47,247 nucleotides of DNA from Armatimonadota bacterium (lineage in GTDB: Bacteria > Armatimonadota > UBA5829 > DTJY01), in assembly GCA_017993055.1 (NCBI GenBank), contig JAGONM010000028.1, positions 1 through 47,247 of the forward strand, given 5' to 3'. Positions 7,103-15,559 of the stretch are shown here, piece by piece. Each line of letters begins with the position of its first letter. Within the stretch, counting starts at the first letter, position 1. The notes below the pieces were generated by a model that saw only the letters and a list, made by a program, of their open reading frames with translations, was not told where the DNA came from and searched no databases. The translations under genes were made by a program, and so were the position numbers.

Positions 7103-7861
7103 GTGCCGGATTACGCTCGATACCTGATCATCGGCCTGATCGTGTTCCTGACGCACTACCAGGAGGGCATCACGGGGTTCGGGTGCGCCGCCCTCGCCCT
7201 GCCGTTCGTGGCGATGCTCGTCGGCCTGCAGACCGCGGTGCCTCTGCTCGTTATACTGGGCTGGCTGATTGCGATCGGCATCGTCCTGCTCGACCGGCGC
7301 GGGGTCGCGTGGAAGGAGTTCGCGATCATCTTGGTGCTCCTGGGCATCGGTCTGCCGATAGGTATGCGGGCCTCCAGTTCGCTGCCCGAGGACACTCTGA
7401 AGTGGATACTCGCTGGGTTTATGGTCGCAGTCGGCATCCACGGAATCATCAGGCAGGGACTCAGATACGCGCCGCCGAAGGAGATGACTCTCGCCAGGCG
7501 TCTGATGCTCAGCGCGTTCGTGCCGATGAGCGGGGTCATCCAGGGCGCGTTCGGGACGGGCGGCCCGCTCCTGGTGATATACGCGACGCGGGCCATACCC
7601 GACAAGAGCGCCTTCCGCGGGACTCTGTGCGTAGTGTGGATCGTGACCAACGCCGCCCTGATCGGGCGCTTCGCGGTCAACGGTGCTCTCACTCCCGACG
7701 TTCTCCGGCTCGTCGTGATCTGTCTCCCGTTCGTGCTGGCGGGCATGTTCCTGGGAAACCGGTCGCATTACCGTGTAAACGAGGTCATGTTTCGCCGCGT
7801 CGTCTACGGCGTGCTGACCGCGTCCGGAGCGTTTCTGGCCTGGTCGCTCATGAGACGTTGA
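7103..7861 (+). CDS. TauE/SafE-family membrane exporter
   Basis: This 252-residue protein is almost wholly hydrophobic with about 8 membrane segments. The N-terminal HYQEGITGFGCAALALPFVAML, with the glycine-rich ITGFG turn, and the second-half repeat GVIQGAFGTGGPLLVIY are typical of TauE/SafE (TSUP) transporters. Known members export sulfite, sulfoacetate or other small sulfonates, or move organic anions. I start at GTG 7103, with GGAG 7 bases upstream and 3 bases after the isomerase stop codon; an ATG at 7101 is out of frame. Its place at the end of the catabolic operon suggests that it removes an acidic end product. Confidence 0.88.
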   Translation: MPDYARYLIIGLIVFLTHYQEGITGFGCAALALPFVAMLVGLQTAVPLLVILGWLIAIGIVLLDRRGVAWKEFAIILVLLGIGLPIGMRASSSLPEDTLKWILAGFMVAVGIHGIIRQGLRYAPPKEMTLARRLMLSAFVPMSGVIQGAFGTGGPLLVIYATRAIPDKSAFRGTLCVVWIVTNAALIGRFAVNGALTPDVLRLVVICLPFVLAGMFLGNRSHYRVNEVMFRRVVYGVLTASGAFLAWSLMRR

Positions 7862-7949
7862 TCAGAGGACACGGCGATCGGCGTCTGCGATCGCTCGGCT
7901 GATTGGACGGCCGCGCACCGGGATTCGGATGCGGTACGAGGATAGGTCT

Positions 7950-9140
7950 ATGGGAATGCAGTCAGGCTCTCCAGCCTCGGCCAACTCCGCGAGAAGACGG
8001 CAGAAGTCCGCGGAGCGGACGAACGTCAGCCTTCTCAGGTACGTGCTCGATCACCCGGGAGCGACCTGCAAAGCCGCCGCCAAAGACCTCGCGATGAGTC
8101 TCCCTAACGTCTTCCGGCTCGTCGCCGGGTTCAAGGAGTCCGGGCTGATCGTCGGACGCCAACAGAAGCAGACCGGCAGGCGCGGACCGTGGTCGCAGGT
8201 GATGTCGCTGCGCTCCTCGCTTGGTGCGACTATCGGCGTGGACGTCGAGGCAACCAACGTGCGGGGCGTGGTGCTCGACTTTGCGAACGAGGTCGTTGCC
8301 GAAATGAGGCATCCCCTGCCGCCGTCTGCCGGCCCGGAGGAGATAGTCTCTGCCGCAGCCGGGGTCGCGCTCAGCCTGGTCGGGGAGTCGCGGAGGCGGA
8401 GCCTCGAGGCCTGCGCAGTCGGACTGGGCCTTCCGGGTCCGGTGAATGACGTGACTCGCGGAAGCGTGCGGACCGAACTCCAGTTCGGCAAGGCGTCCCT
8501 CGAGTTCGTCCCGCTGGTCGAGAGCAAGTGCGGCCTTCCGGTCACGAGCGCGGGAAATGCCTACTGTTTCACAGCCGGACATCACAGGATTCACAAGCCT
8601 CGAGGGACGGGCATCGAGATGGTCGTCCTCAACCGCTTCGGGCTCGCGGCGACGCTGATATGGGACGGACGGCTCTACACGGGAGCGTCTCACTACGCGG
8701 GCGACCTCGGCCTGCTCCCCTACGGCAGTCATGGAAGGCGCTACTCCGATGTGTGCACCGGCTCATCGCTGCTGAAGTGGGCCCGCCGACACGGGGATGA
8801 TCGGTCGTTTTACGACCTGCTCCGGTCGCCGGATGATCCGCTGGTGCGTGAGTGGCTCGGCGAGGCGGTGCCCGCGTTCATCCAGACGATCTGCAACGCG
8901 GTCGTGATCTACAACCCGAACAGCGTGTTGATCGAGGGGCTGTTCAACAGGTTCTCTGAGGAGACGAGGCGGCGGATACTCGACGGCGCTCTCGATGAGA
9001 TCAGCCGGATAGGCAACATGCTTCCCGAGATCGCATTCTTCGATGGCGATGACCTCATGGGCGCCAGGGGGGCCGCCCTGATGGCGCGTGACAGCGTGGC
9101 CGATCAGATACTCTCCCGACTTCTGATTCCCGGCTCCTGA
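7950..9140 (+). CDS. ROK-type transcriptional regulator with a degenerate sugar-kinase domain
   Basis: A winged-helix domain (about residues 20-80) is fused to a ROK-fold domain; total 396 residues. The ROK signatures are eroded. The ATP loop DxGxT reads VDVEATNVRG, the NDANAA substrate motif reads SAGNAYCFTAG, and the GHxxxxxCxCGxxGCxE zinc motif is missing (GDLGLLPYGSHGRRYSDVCTG). It is therefore probably a non-catalytic sugar sensor with an unusual ligand. AGGATAGG before ATG 7950 favours this start; ATG 7929 is in frame too. It lies 88 bases after the exporter gene and ends 7 bases from the convergent symporter gene. It may control the promoter at 2597 and the palindrome at 12644. Confidence 0.85.
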   Translation: MGMQSGSPASANSARRRQKSAERTNVSLLRYVLDHPGATCKAAAKDLAMSLPNVFRLVAGFKESGLIVGRQQKQTGRRGPWSQVMSLRSSLGATIGVDVEATNVRGVVLDFANEVVAEMRHPLPPSAGPEEIVSAAAGVALSLVGESRRRSLEACAVGLGLPGPVNDVTRGSVRTELQFGKASLEFVPLVESKCGLPVTSAGNAYCFTAGHHRIHKPRGTGIEMVVLNRFGLAATLIWDGRLYTGASHYAGDLGLLPYGSHGRRYSDVCTGSSLLKWARRHGDDRSFYDLLRSPDDPLVREWLGEAVPAFIQTICNAVVIYNPNSVLIEGLFNRFSEETRRRILDGALDEISRIGNMLPEIAFFDGDDLMGARGAALMARDSVADQILSRLLIPGS

Positions 9141-9147
9141 GACCGTC

Positions 9148-10917
9148 CTACTTCACCCAGACCCTTACCGTGCCGCCGACGAACAGCGCGATCATCCCGC
9201 CTACCGCCATCTCGGTCGCGGCCGGGAATGCGCGAGTCGCCGATATGATTCCCGCGAGGAACACCAGGAATCCGGCCGCGATGAGCACGAGGCCGGCCTT
9301 GCCGATCGCTGTCACGGGGATGAGATGGAAGTCGTCCCCGAGGTCGGTGCCGCGGAAATGGCCCCAGATCGTATCGCAGTTGTTGCTGGGTTGAGGCTTG
9401 CTCAACAGGCTCACGATCGGCGTCACGAGGAGCGCCGTCCCGGAACTGACGAACGGCGCGATGCTGAGCATCGAGTCCTTGTAGACTCTGCTTTGCTCGT
9501 GCCAGGCCGCCGCGTGAGCCGCCATCGAGCCGGAAATCGCCTGCAGAAGCGGGTACGTCGTGCCGTTGAAGTAGTCGGGCACGACGACCAGGTAAGAGGC
9601 GATCCCCGCCGCGCCGCCGACGAAGAAACCCGCCATCGCGCCCTGCCAGGTCGTGCGCTTCCACATGAGGCCGTAGATGATCGTGATCACGAACAGCGGC
9701 AGGTCTACGATTCCGACTACGGTCAGGTTTGCCCGCACCGCGCCGGAGTTCGAGAAGCTCAGGAGCCAGGCGACGAAGATCATCAGCCCGCCGCAGACCA
9801 GGGAACTGAACCGCGCCACTAGGATCAACTGCCGCTGGCTCGGAGCCTTCTTCTTCAGCGCCCGGAAGACGTCGTTCGTGAAGAGCGTGGCGACCGAGTT
9901 GATGTCCGCCGTGATCGTCGAGACCTGGGCGGCCACCAGACCGCAGAGCACGAACCCGAGAAGCCCTCGCCCGATGAGAGGCAGTTGCGTCGAGAGAAGC
10001 CACGGAATCGCATGGTCGGGGTTCACTATGCCCGGCGGCTGAATCCTCGCGAGCGCGATGCCCGGTAAGACCCACAGGAATGCGAGTGGCACGGTGATCA
10101 GCCCCGAAAGCAGCATTCCCTGCGCGCCGACCCGCGGGTTCCGAGCTCCGAACGCCCGCTGGAGGATGACCTGGTCAACCGTCGCCCATTTGGTCGAGAT
10201 GAGCAGAATCGCCAGGATGAAGAGCCAGTTGAACTCCCCTGCGCCGGTCGGAACCAGCTGAGTGTGGACCGCCTTCCCGTGCGTGTTGAGCCACTGGAAA
10301 AGCGATTCGGTCCCTCCGGCCAGATGGATCGCTACCGGCAGGGTGATCAGTCCGCCGACAAGGATGAACGCGAACTGTATCGAGTCCATGATGGCCACTG
10401 CCCACGCGCCGCCGATTGCTGAGTACATTATGGCGATGACGGAGAAGATCAACAGCCAGCCGAAGTAGTTGTCCCATCCGGTGATCTGCGCGCTGGCGGT
10501 TGCGGCGATGTATAGGAATATGCCCAGGAAAATGCAGAGCCTGAGGCCCCAGAACACGCCGATGATCACCCTGAGCGGACGGCTGTAGCGCATCTCGAGG
10601 AACTCAGGGATAGAGCGCACCCTGAGGCGGCGCATGACCGGGATGACGAAGAGACCCGAGAGCACGAGCGCCATGCACCCCGTCCAGTTCTGCCAGATGA
10701 TCGAGATGCCCTTCTGGAACGCAATGCCGCCCATCGAAATGAAGTGGTACATGCTCAGGTTCGTGGCGGTGATCGTCGCTCCGAGGATGAACGGAGTCAG
10801 CTCGCGTCCGGCGACGAAAATGTCGTCGGAGTGCTTTATCAGTCTCGATATCGTCAGACCGGCGAGCGCGAGCCCCGTCAGGAAGACGCCGATGATGCCG
10901 TAGTCAATCCACGTCAT
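9148..10917 (-). CDS. SLC5-family sodium:solute symporter
   Basis: A 589-residue membrane protein with about 13-14 segments. The N-terminal part (AGRELTPFILGATITATNLS, about 37-56) and GGAWAVAIMDSIQFAFILVGG are typical of the sodium:solute symporter family, which imports sugars, sugar acids or other small organic solutes. Its start overlaps the 3' end of the small accessory gene at 10904-11044 by 14 bases, and the isomerase gene is just upstream. That makes it the likely importer for the isomerase substrate. A soluble insert of about 100 residues before the last segments (near 460-540) is longer than in the shortest family members. It converges on the regulator gene without room for a terminator. 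Confidence 0.92.
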   Translation of the reverse strand: MTWIDYGIIGVFLTGLALAGLTISRLIKHSDDIFVAGRELTPFILGATITATNLSMYHFISMGGIAFQKGISIIWQNWTGCMALVLSGLFVIPVMRRLRVRSIPEFLEMRYSRPLRVIIGVFWGLRLCIFLGIFLYIAATASAQITGWDNYFGWLLIFSVIAIMYSAIGGAWAVAIMDSIQFAFILVGGLITLPVAIHLAGGTESLFQWLNTHGKAVHTQLVPTGAGEFNWLFILAILLISTKWATVDQVILQRAFGARNPRVGAQGMLLSGLITVPLAFLWVLPGIALARIQPPGIVNPDHAIPWLLSTQLPLIGRGLLGFVLCGLVAAQVSTITADINSVATLFTNDVFRALKKKAPSQRQLILVARFSSLVCGGLMIFVAWLLSFSNSGAVRANLTVVGIVDLPLFVITIIYGLMWKRTTWQGAMAGFFVGGAAGIASYLVVVPDYFNGTTYPLLQAISGSMAAHAAAWHEQSRVYKDSMLSIAPFVSSGTALLVTPIVSLLSKPQPSNNCDTIWGHFRGTDLGDDFHLIPVTAIGKAGLVLIAAGFLVFLAGIISATRAFPAATEMAVGGMIALFVGGTVRVWVK

Positions 10918-11044
10918 GTCCCTGCTTCTCCCTGAGCCTTCTTGCTATCTGCTTGAACTCGCGGATAGGCACGGCGATCCAGATGCAGAGTATCAGGACG
11001 CCGCACGCCTCAACGGACCAGAGCATCCAGTCGAAATGGTGCAT
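10904..11044 (-). CDS. Symporter small accessory protein (46 aa)
   Basis: A 46-residue ORF with one membrane segment (about 14-26, ACGVLILCIWIAV) followed by a basic tail (REFKQIARRLREKQ). GGAGG precedes ATG 11044 by 5-6 bases. The reading frame ends 14 bases inside the symporter gene, so translation is coupled. Very short single-span proteins of this kind are found directly before SLC5 genes and are known as symporter small accessory proteins; I assign it by size, topology and position. It probably stabilises or modulates the symporter. It is too short for most ORF cut-offs. Confidence 0.75.
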   Translation of the reverse strand: MHHFDWMLWSVEACGVLILCIWIAVPIREFKQIARRLREKQGHDVD

Positions 11045-11058
11045 GTGTGCCTCCGATC

Positions 11059-11103
11059 GGACTTATGGAACCTATGGGCCACATGGGGCCTATATGTCCT
11101 GTT
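11059..11103 (-). repeat. 9-nt tandem repeat in spacer (GGNCCTATG-type, 5 units)
   Basis: Plus-strand units in register: GGACTTATG, GAACCTATG, GGCCACATG, GGGCCTATA, TGTCCTGTT. The isomerase stop codon (11090-11092) lies inside the array, so the last codons of that gene come from repeat sequence. A related array is inside an ABC ATPase gene at 24780-24815 and also ends in TCCTGTT. Confidence 0.7.
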
Positions 11104-12550
11104 CCGTGAACGGCAACGCGCGTCGGTAGACTCCCGGGGTCGCCTGGCCGCCGTGGTAGACCGCCATGCCGAGATAGTTGCCGAACACCTCGTAGAGCAC
11201 GTTGCCGACGTGCGCCTGTGTGACGGCAATGTGGTGCGTGAAGCCGTCGAGCAGGATCTCCCGATAGATCTGCGGCAGGCCCGGGATGCGGCACCATCCG
11301 AGCCCTCCGAACGTCGTTGCCTCGTTGTCCTCGAACGCCCCCTCCCCGATGAAGACCTTCCATCCCTCTCCCGGCAGCCCCTGGGCCGCTCGGCAGAGCG
11401 TGGCTGGGCTCGGCTTGACCGTCAGTTCCATCGCGCCGGTCGAGATCTCCGCGCCGATGTGCTTGCTCATGATGCCCTGAGGCATGAGCTTAGGCTTCTC
11501 CTTGCCGAACGATGGAGGATAGACGCCGCAGTGCCAGAGATTCACAAGCTCGGGGTCGTCGTTGTGCAGGTTGTTCCAGTCGAGCAGCGCCGCCGGCGAG
11601 TCGGCCGCCAGCCTGAGCGCCTGCATAGAGAGCGCGCCGAGCACGTCCGCCTCGCACGCGACCGGGACGCCCCGCTCGCCCATCCGTGCGAGCACCCCGC
11701 AGGCGACTATGCCGTAGTTGAGTTGGAGCGAGTTCCAGCACTGGATCGCGACCGCGTCCATCTCGAACGTGCGGATCATCTCCTCCAGCCCGCACTCGAA
11801 CCTGGCGATTCGCACGAGGATCTCGTGCGACACAGCCGACGCGTCGGTCTCGGTCTGCAGGCTGAGCAGCTTCTCCTGCACCTTGGGATCATCGTCGCTG
11901 AGTCTGGCGATCGTCGCCAGCAGCTCGGAGAGGTCCTTCGGGGCGACGGTCACCCCGATCTGCTGGAGCATCTTCTCGTCATAGCGGCAGGTCCAGAACG
12001 CCTCGGGCCGGGTGCCGATCTGGCCGATGCGCATGCCCCGGATGCCCCTCAGGACGCGGCACACTCGGGCAAAGCGGTCCAGGTCGGCATGGAAGCTCTC
12101 CTCGTGTGGGAAGCAGATCGGCTTGTCGGCGATGGTGTACTTAACGCCGGTCTGCCGAAACGCCTCGGCGATCGAGAGCAGGCCGCAGAACGAGTCGCGT
12201 CTCGGCGCCCCGAGTTGAAGAGGCGCTTCCTCCTGGCAGCCGAAGATCATGACCGGCACGTTGGCATTCGCGCCGAGGACTGCACTAACGCAAGCCTGCT
12301 CGTCGCCGAAGTTCATGGCGCCGACGAGGATGCCGTCGACTCCGACCTTGCGAAAGAGCTCTCCGCACTTCTTGCCCTCGTCCTGGTTCTTAACGCATCC
12401 GGCCTCGCCGATCGTCTCGTCTGGCACCACGGCCTCGATGCCCAGTGCCTCCATCATTGCGAGGGTCTCGCCCCGCATCTTCGACGCCAACTCAGTCGAG
12501 AAATACCGTCTGTTCGCCGGGACGAACCCGATCGTCAGCTTCTCGTTCAT
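11090..12550 (-). CDS. L-fucose/L-arabinose isomerase-family ketol isomerase
   Basis: This 486-residue protein has the three-domain plan of FucI/AraA-type metal-dependent aldose-ketose isomerases. Probable metal ligands are Glu300 (ACEADVLGALSM), Asp324 (LDWNNLHNDDP) and a C-terminal His (His439, His440 or His447). NLWHCGVYPPSF (337-348) matches the conserved stretch after the Asp ligand. The start at 12550 has GGAGGT six bases upstream; the frame is open further but without coding character. It leads an operon with the small accessory protein and the symporter. The sugar is unknown: such isomerases act on fucose, arabinose, altrose and other aldoses. In the pathway proposed here it would make the ketose used by transketolase or aldolase. 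Confidence 0.85.
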   Translation of the reverse strand: MNEKLTIGFVPANRRYFSTELASKMRGETLAMMEALGIEAVVPDETIGEAGCVKNQDEGKKCGELFRKVGVDGILVGAMNFGDEQACVSAVLGANANVPVMIFGCQEEAPLQLGAPRRDSFCGLLSIAEAFRQTGVKYTIADKPICFPHEESFHADLDRFARVCRVLRGIRGMRIGQIGTRPEAFWTCRYDEKMLQQIGVTVAPKDLSELLATIARLSDDDPKVQEKLLSLQTETDASAVSHEILVRIARFECGLEEMIRTFEMDAVAIQCWNSLQLNYGIVACGVLARMGERGVPVACEADVLGALSMQALRLAADSPAALLDWNNLHNDDPELVNLWHCGVYPPSFGKEKPKLMPQGIMSKHIGAEISTGAMELTVKPSPATLCRAAQGLPGEGWKVFIGEGAFEDNEATTFGGLGWCRIPGLPQIYREILLDGFTHHIAVTQAHVGNVLYEVFGNYLGMAVYHGGQATPGVYRRALPFTEQDI

Positions 12551-12643
12551 CAGCAGACCTCCAGGGACGTGGAGTGCGACGGCTCGACATCGCTCCCCTG
12601 AGCCGCCGTGCTCCAAAGAAGGAATTCCGGGCATGCGCGATAA

Positions 12644-12665
12644 AACTGTCTTATATAAGTTAGTT
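12644..12665. promoter_or_regulatory. 22-bp palindromic operator candidate between divergent operons
   Basis: A perfect 10-bp palindrome CTTATATAAG (12650-12659) is flanked symmetrically by AACT (12644-12647) and AGTT (12662-12665). It lies in the 200-base region between the isomerase (-) and GH2 (+) genes, where one bound regulator could control both. It is AT-rich against a GC-rich background. I see no convincing -35/-10 pair on either strand. The sequence at 2606-2626 is related. Confidence 0.65.
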
Positions 12666-12750
12666 ACCCGGAGCATATATTCCGTGCCGGCATGCGGATT
12701 TCCTTCCGGACGATCTGCACCGCTCCGGCTGGAGTTGAGGAGGACTCTGA

Positions 12751-15549
12751 ATGTGTCGCAGATTGATTGAGCTGATGGTACTGACTGCGCTGGTGCTCGG
12801 TCTCGGAGCATCTGCGATGGCGGTCATCATCCCCGCCGACTCGAAGTACGTGCAGTCGCTCGACGGTATGTGGCGGTTCAAGCTCGAGCAGGCTTTGCCC
12901 GATGCCGCTGAACGAGCGAAGAGCAACGGCTACCGGCCGCCGGTGATCACACCGGAGACGTTCGAGCCGTTCTATGCCCTTGAATACAAAGAGGACGACT
13001 CGTGGCGCGATCTGGCGGTCCCGGCCAACTGGGAGATGCCAGGCTTCTCGCCCGCTACCTACAACGAGCCGGACAACGCCTCGGGCTTCTACCGCAAGTC
13101 GTTCGTCGTCCCGGCCGATTGGAAGGGCCGGATGGTGCTGGTCAACTTCGACGGCGTGCAGTGCGGCGCGGAGGTCTGGCTGAACGGCCAACCGGTCCAT
13201 GTCACCGAGCCGAGCTGGGGACGCAGGAACTATCACGAGAGCGGCTGGACGGCGTGGCAGGCCGACCTGACTCCGGCGGTGAAGTTCGGTGAGAAGAACC
13301 TCCTGGCGCTCCGAGTCACCAAGAACACCAGATCCTCGAACCTCGACTCGGGCGACTACTTCTTTCTCGGCGGCATCCATCGGACGGTGACGCTCTACTC
13401 CGTGCCGAAGAAGCACATCCGGGACCTGGCGGTACGAACGAAGCTCCTGGAGGGCGGCAAGGCCGAGGTCGAGGTCAGCGTCTCCGTGTGCTGCCCGGGA
13501 ACGGTCTCGATGCGCCTCGGCAGCCTCAGCCCGGTCAAGGGAGTGTCGCGCCGCGGCGAGGACATCAGACTCAGTCAGGTGGTCTCGAAGCCGAGGCTCT
13601 GGTCGGCGGAACATCCGAACCTCTATCCGCTCACTGTCCGGCTGCTCGATGAGCGTGGGAAGGCCGCTGAGACGGTGACGCGCAGGATCGGCATCCGAGA
13701 GGTCGAGATCAGAGACGGCATCCTGCTCGTGAACAGGGTTCCCGTGAAGATGACCGGCGTCTGCCGTCACGACGTGTATCTCTCCAAGGGCACGGCGGTC
13801 GGAGAGACGGTCTGGAAGAAGGACCTGGCGCTCATGAAGGCGGCAAACATCAACACGGTGCGCACCTCGCATTACCCCTACGGCGCCGGGTTCTACGACC
13901 TCTGCGACGAGATGGGCTTCTACGTCGTGGACGAGCTTCCCTATTGCTGGGGCGACACGAAGAACGTCGAGCTGCAGCCGGCGTTCCTCCAGCGCGCGAG
14001 GGAGACGATCGCTCGCGACAAGAACCATCCCTGCATCGTCATGTGGGGTATCGGCAATGAGAACGGATCGGGGCCGAATCTCCAGGCCGTCGCCGATCTC
14101 GTGAAGACGATCGAACCGACCAGACCGAGGCTCGTCTCCTGCAAGAAAGCCGACGAGTACGGCGTCGAGATGGACGATGCCCATTACACCGTGCCTGCCG
14201 AGATTCTGAAGTCGGCACAGGATACGGACCGTCGGGCGAAGTGGCCTATGATGTACACCGAGTGCCCGAACGTCTGGGATATCCGCATGGGCGCTGATGC
14301 GGGCTGCCTTGACCTCTGGGCTCAGGTGCTCCTCCGAACCTGGGAGCCGATCTGGTCGCACGACACGATCCCCGGCGGGTGTCTGTGGGAGTGGCAGGAC
14401 CGGGCCGTGTGCGACAAGTCTCCGACCAAGATGTACCACTACGATCCGGTCACCGGTGTGCAGTTCCTCAAGACGAAGGGGCTCGTAGACGGCTGGCGGC
14501 ATCTGAGGCCGGATCTCTACCATGTGAAGATGGTCTACTCGCCGATCAGCGTGGCGAAGGAGGTGGACCTGAAGTCGAAGCCCGGGTATGCGGTCCTCGA
14601 TGTCATCAACCGCTACTCGTTCACCGATCTTTCCGAGATCAACGCCGACTGGAAGCTTCTCAAAGGCAAGACGGTCCTGAAGTCCGGGACCGCCCACCTC
14701 AAACTGCCTGCTCGATCCGGCGGCAAGGTCGGACTCCAGCTTCCCGCGAACTGGAGGGCAAGTCAGCCGACATCACTCCGCATCGACTTCGATCATCCGA
14801 AGAACGGAAACGTGGTGAGCTGCGAGTTTCCTCTCGCGGCCGGAAGCCAGCCCGCGATCGTCTCAGCCCTGCCCAGCGAGTACGACGGCCTGACGCTTAA
14901 CCTGGTGGTCAACTGGACCAGGGGCGACAAACAGTGGTGGAAGGTGATAGACCGCTATCGCGGCAGCCTGATCAATATCAAGACCGATACGGGCCGGGCG
15001 CTCGATGCCGACATCGTGCTCGATAAGGATCCGACAGCCGTGGTCGGCAGGGTGCATGTGGAGTACGAGAGAGAAAGGTTCAGCTACAAGGTCGACTGGA
15101 CCGGCGAGAAGGCCGACATCCAGGAGCTTGGCTGGGCGTTCGAGATGCCCGAGGACTTCGACCGCTTCTCGTGGGACCGCCGGTCGCTGTGGTCGGTCTA
15201 CCCCGACGATCACATCGGCCGCCCGCACGGAACGGCGCTCCCCGACAGTGCCGACGTCCGCATCACGAATTGGAGCCGGCCCGATGCCTTCGATTTCAAC
15301 TCCACGAAGTACGACTGCAACTGGGCCAGCCTGACCAACAAGGCCGGGCACGGACTCCTCGCGGTCTTCGATACCGATCAGCGGCATCAGTGCAAAGGCG
15401 GATTCGGTGAGAAGGGCGGATATGAGCTCATCGTCAACAAGCAGTGCAGCCCGCCGCGGGACATCAGCAGCAACTCAGTGCCCGATCTGTACCTGGAACT
15501 GAAGCCCGGCGACTCGGTCGAGGGCAGCTTCAGAATCGGATCGAAATAG
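12751..15549 (+). CDS. Exported glycoside hydrolase family 2 enzyme
   Basis: A 932-residue GH2 enzyme with an N-terminal signal peptide (LMVLTALVLGLGASAMA). The order is sugar-binding jelly roll (from about 30), immunoglobulin-like domain, TIM barrel, then beta-rich C-terminal domains. WGIGNEN gives the acid/base Glu437 and MYTECPNVWD the nucleophile Glu504. Family members cleave beta-galactosides, beta-mannosides or beta-glucuronides; the substrate cannot be named. GAGGAGG precedes the start by 7 bases. The next gene is a close paralogue without a signal peptide, 10 bases downstream. Confidence 0.9.
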   Translation: MCRRLIELMVLTALVLGLGASAMAVIIPADSKYVQSLDGMWRFKLEQALPDAAERAKSNGYRPPVITPETFEPFYALEYKEDDSWRDLAVPANWEMPGFSPATYNEPDNASGFYRKSFVVPADWKGRMVLVNFDGVQCGAEVWLNGQPVHVTEPSWGRRNYHESGWTAWQADLTPAVKFGEKNLLALRVTKNTRSSNLDSGDYFFLGGIHRTVTLYSVPKKHIRDLAVRTKLLEGGKAEVEVSVSVCCPGTVSMRLGSLSPVKGVSRRGEDIRLSQVVSKPRLWSAEHPNLYPLTVRLLDERGKAAETVTRRIGIREVEIRDGILLVNRVPVKMTGVCRHDVYLSKGTAVGETVWKKDLALMKAANINTVRTSHYPYGAGFYDLCDEMGFYVVDELPYCWGDTKNVELQPAFLQRARETIARDKNHPCIVMWGIGNENGSGPNLQAVADLVKTIEPTRPRLVSCKKADEYGVEMDDAHYTVPAEILKSAQDTDRRAKWPMMYTECPNVWDIRMGADAGCLDLWAQVLLRTWEPIWSHDTIPGGCLWEWQDRAVCDKSPTKMYHYDPVTGVQFLKTKGLVDGWRHLRPDLYHVKMVYSPISVAKEVDLKSKPGYAVLDVINRYSFTDLSEINADWKLLKGKTVLKSGTAHLKLPARSGGKVGLQLPANWRASQPTSLRIDFDHPKNGNVVSCEFPLAAGSQPAIVSALPSEYDGLTLNLVVNWTRGDKQWWKVIDRYRGSLINIKTDTGRALDADIVLDKDPTAVVGRVHVEYERERFSYKVDWTGEKADIQELGWAFEMPEDFDRFSWDRRSLWSVYPDDHIGRPHGTALPDSADVRITNWSRPDAFDFNSTKYDCNWASLTNKAGHGLLAVFDTDQRHQCKGGFGEKGGYELIVNKQCSPPRDISSNSVPDLYLELKPGDSVEGSFRIGSK

Positions 15550-15559
15550 GCGAAGCCAA

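Noticed and set aside
10916-12601. 561-residue plus-strand ORF
   Set aside because: Antisense to the isomerase gene; the minus strand has clear isomerase motifs and this frame has none.
12664-14697. 677-residue minus-strand ORF
   Set aside because: It is antisense to the GH2 gene and rich in Arg, His and Val, as expected for a shadow frame of GC-rich DNA.
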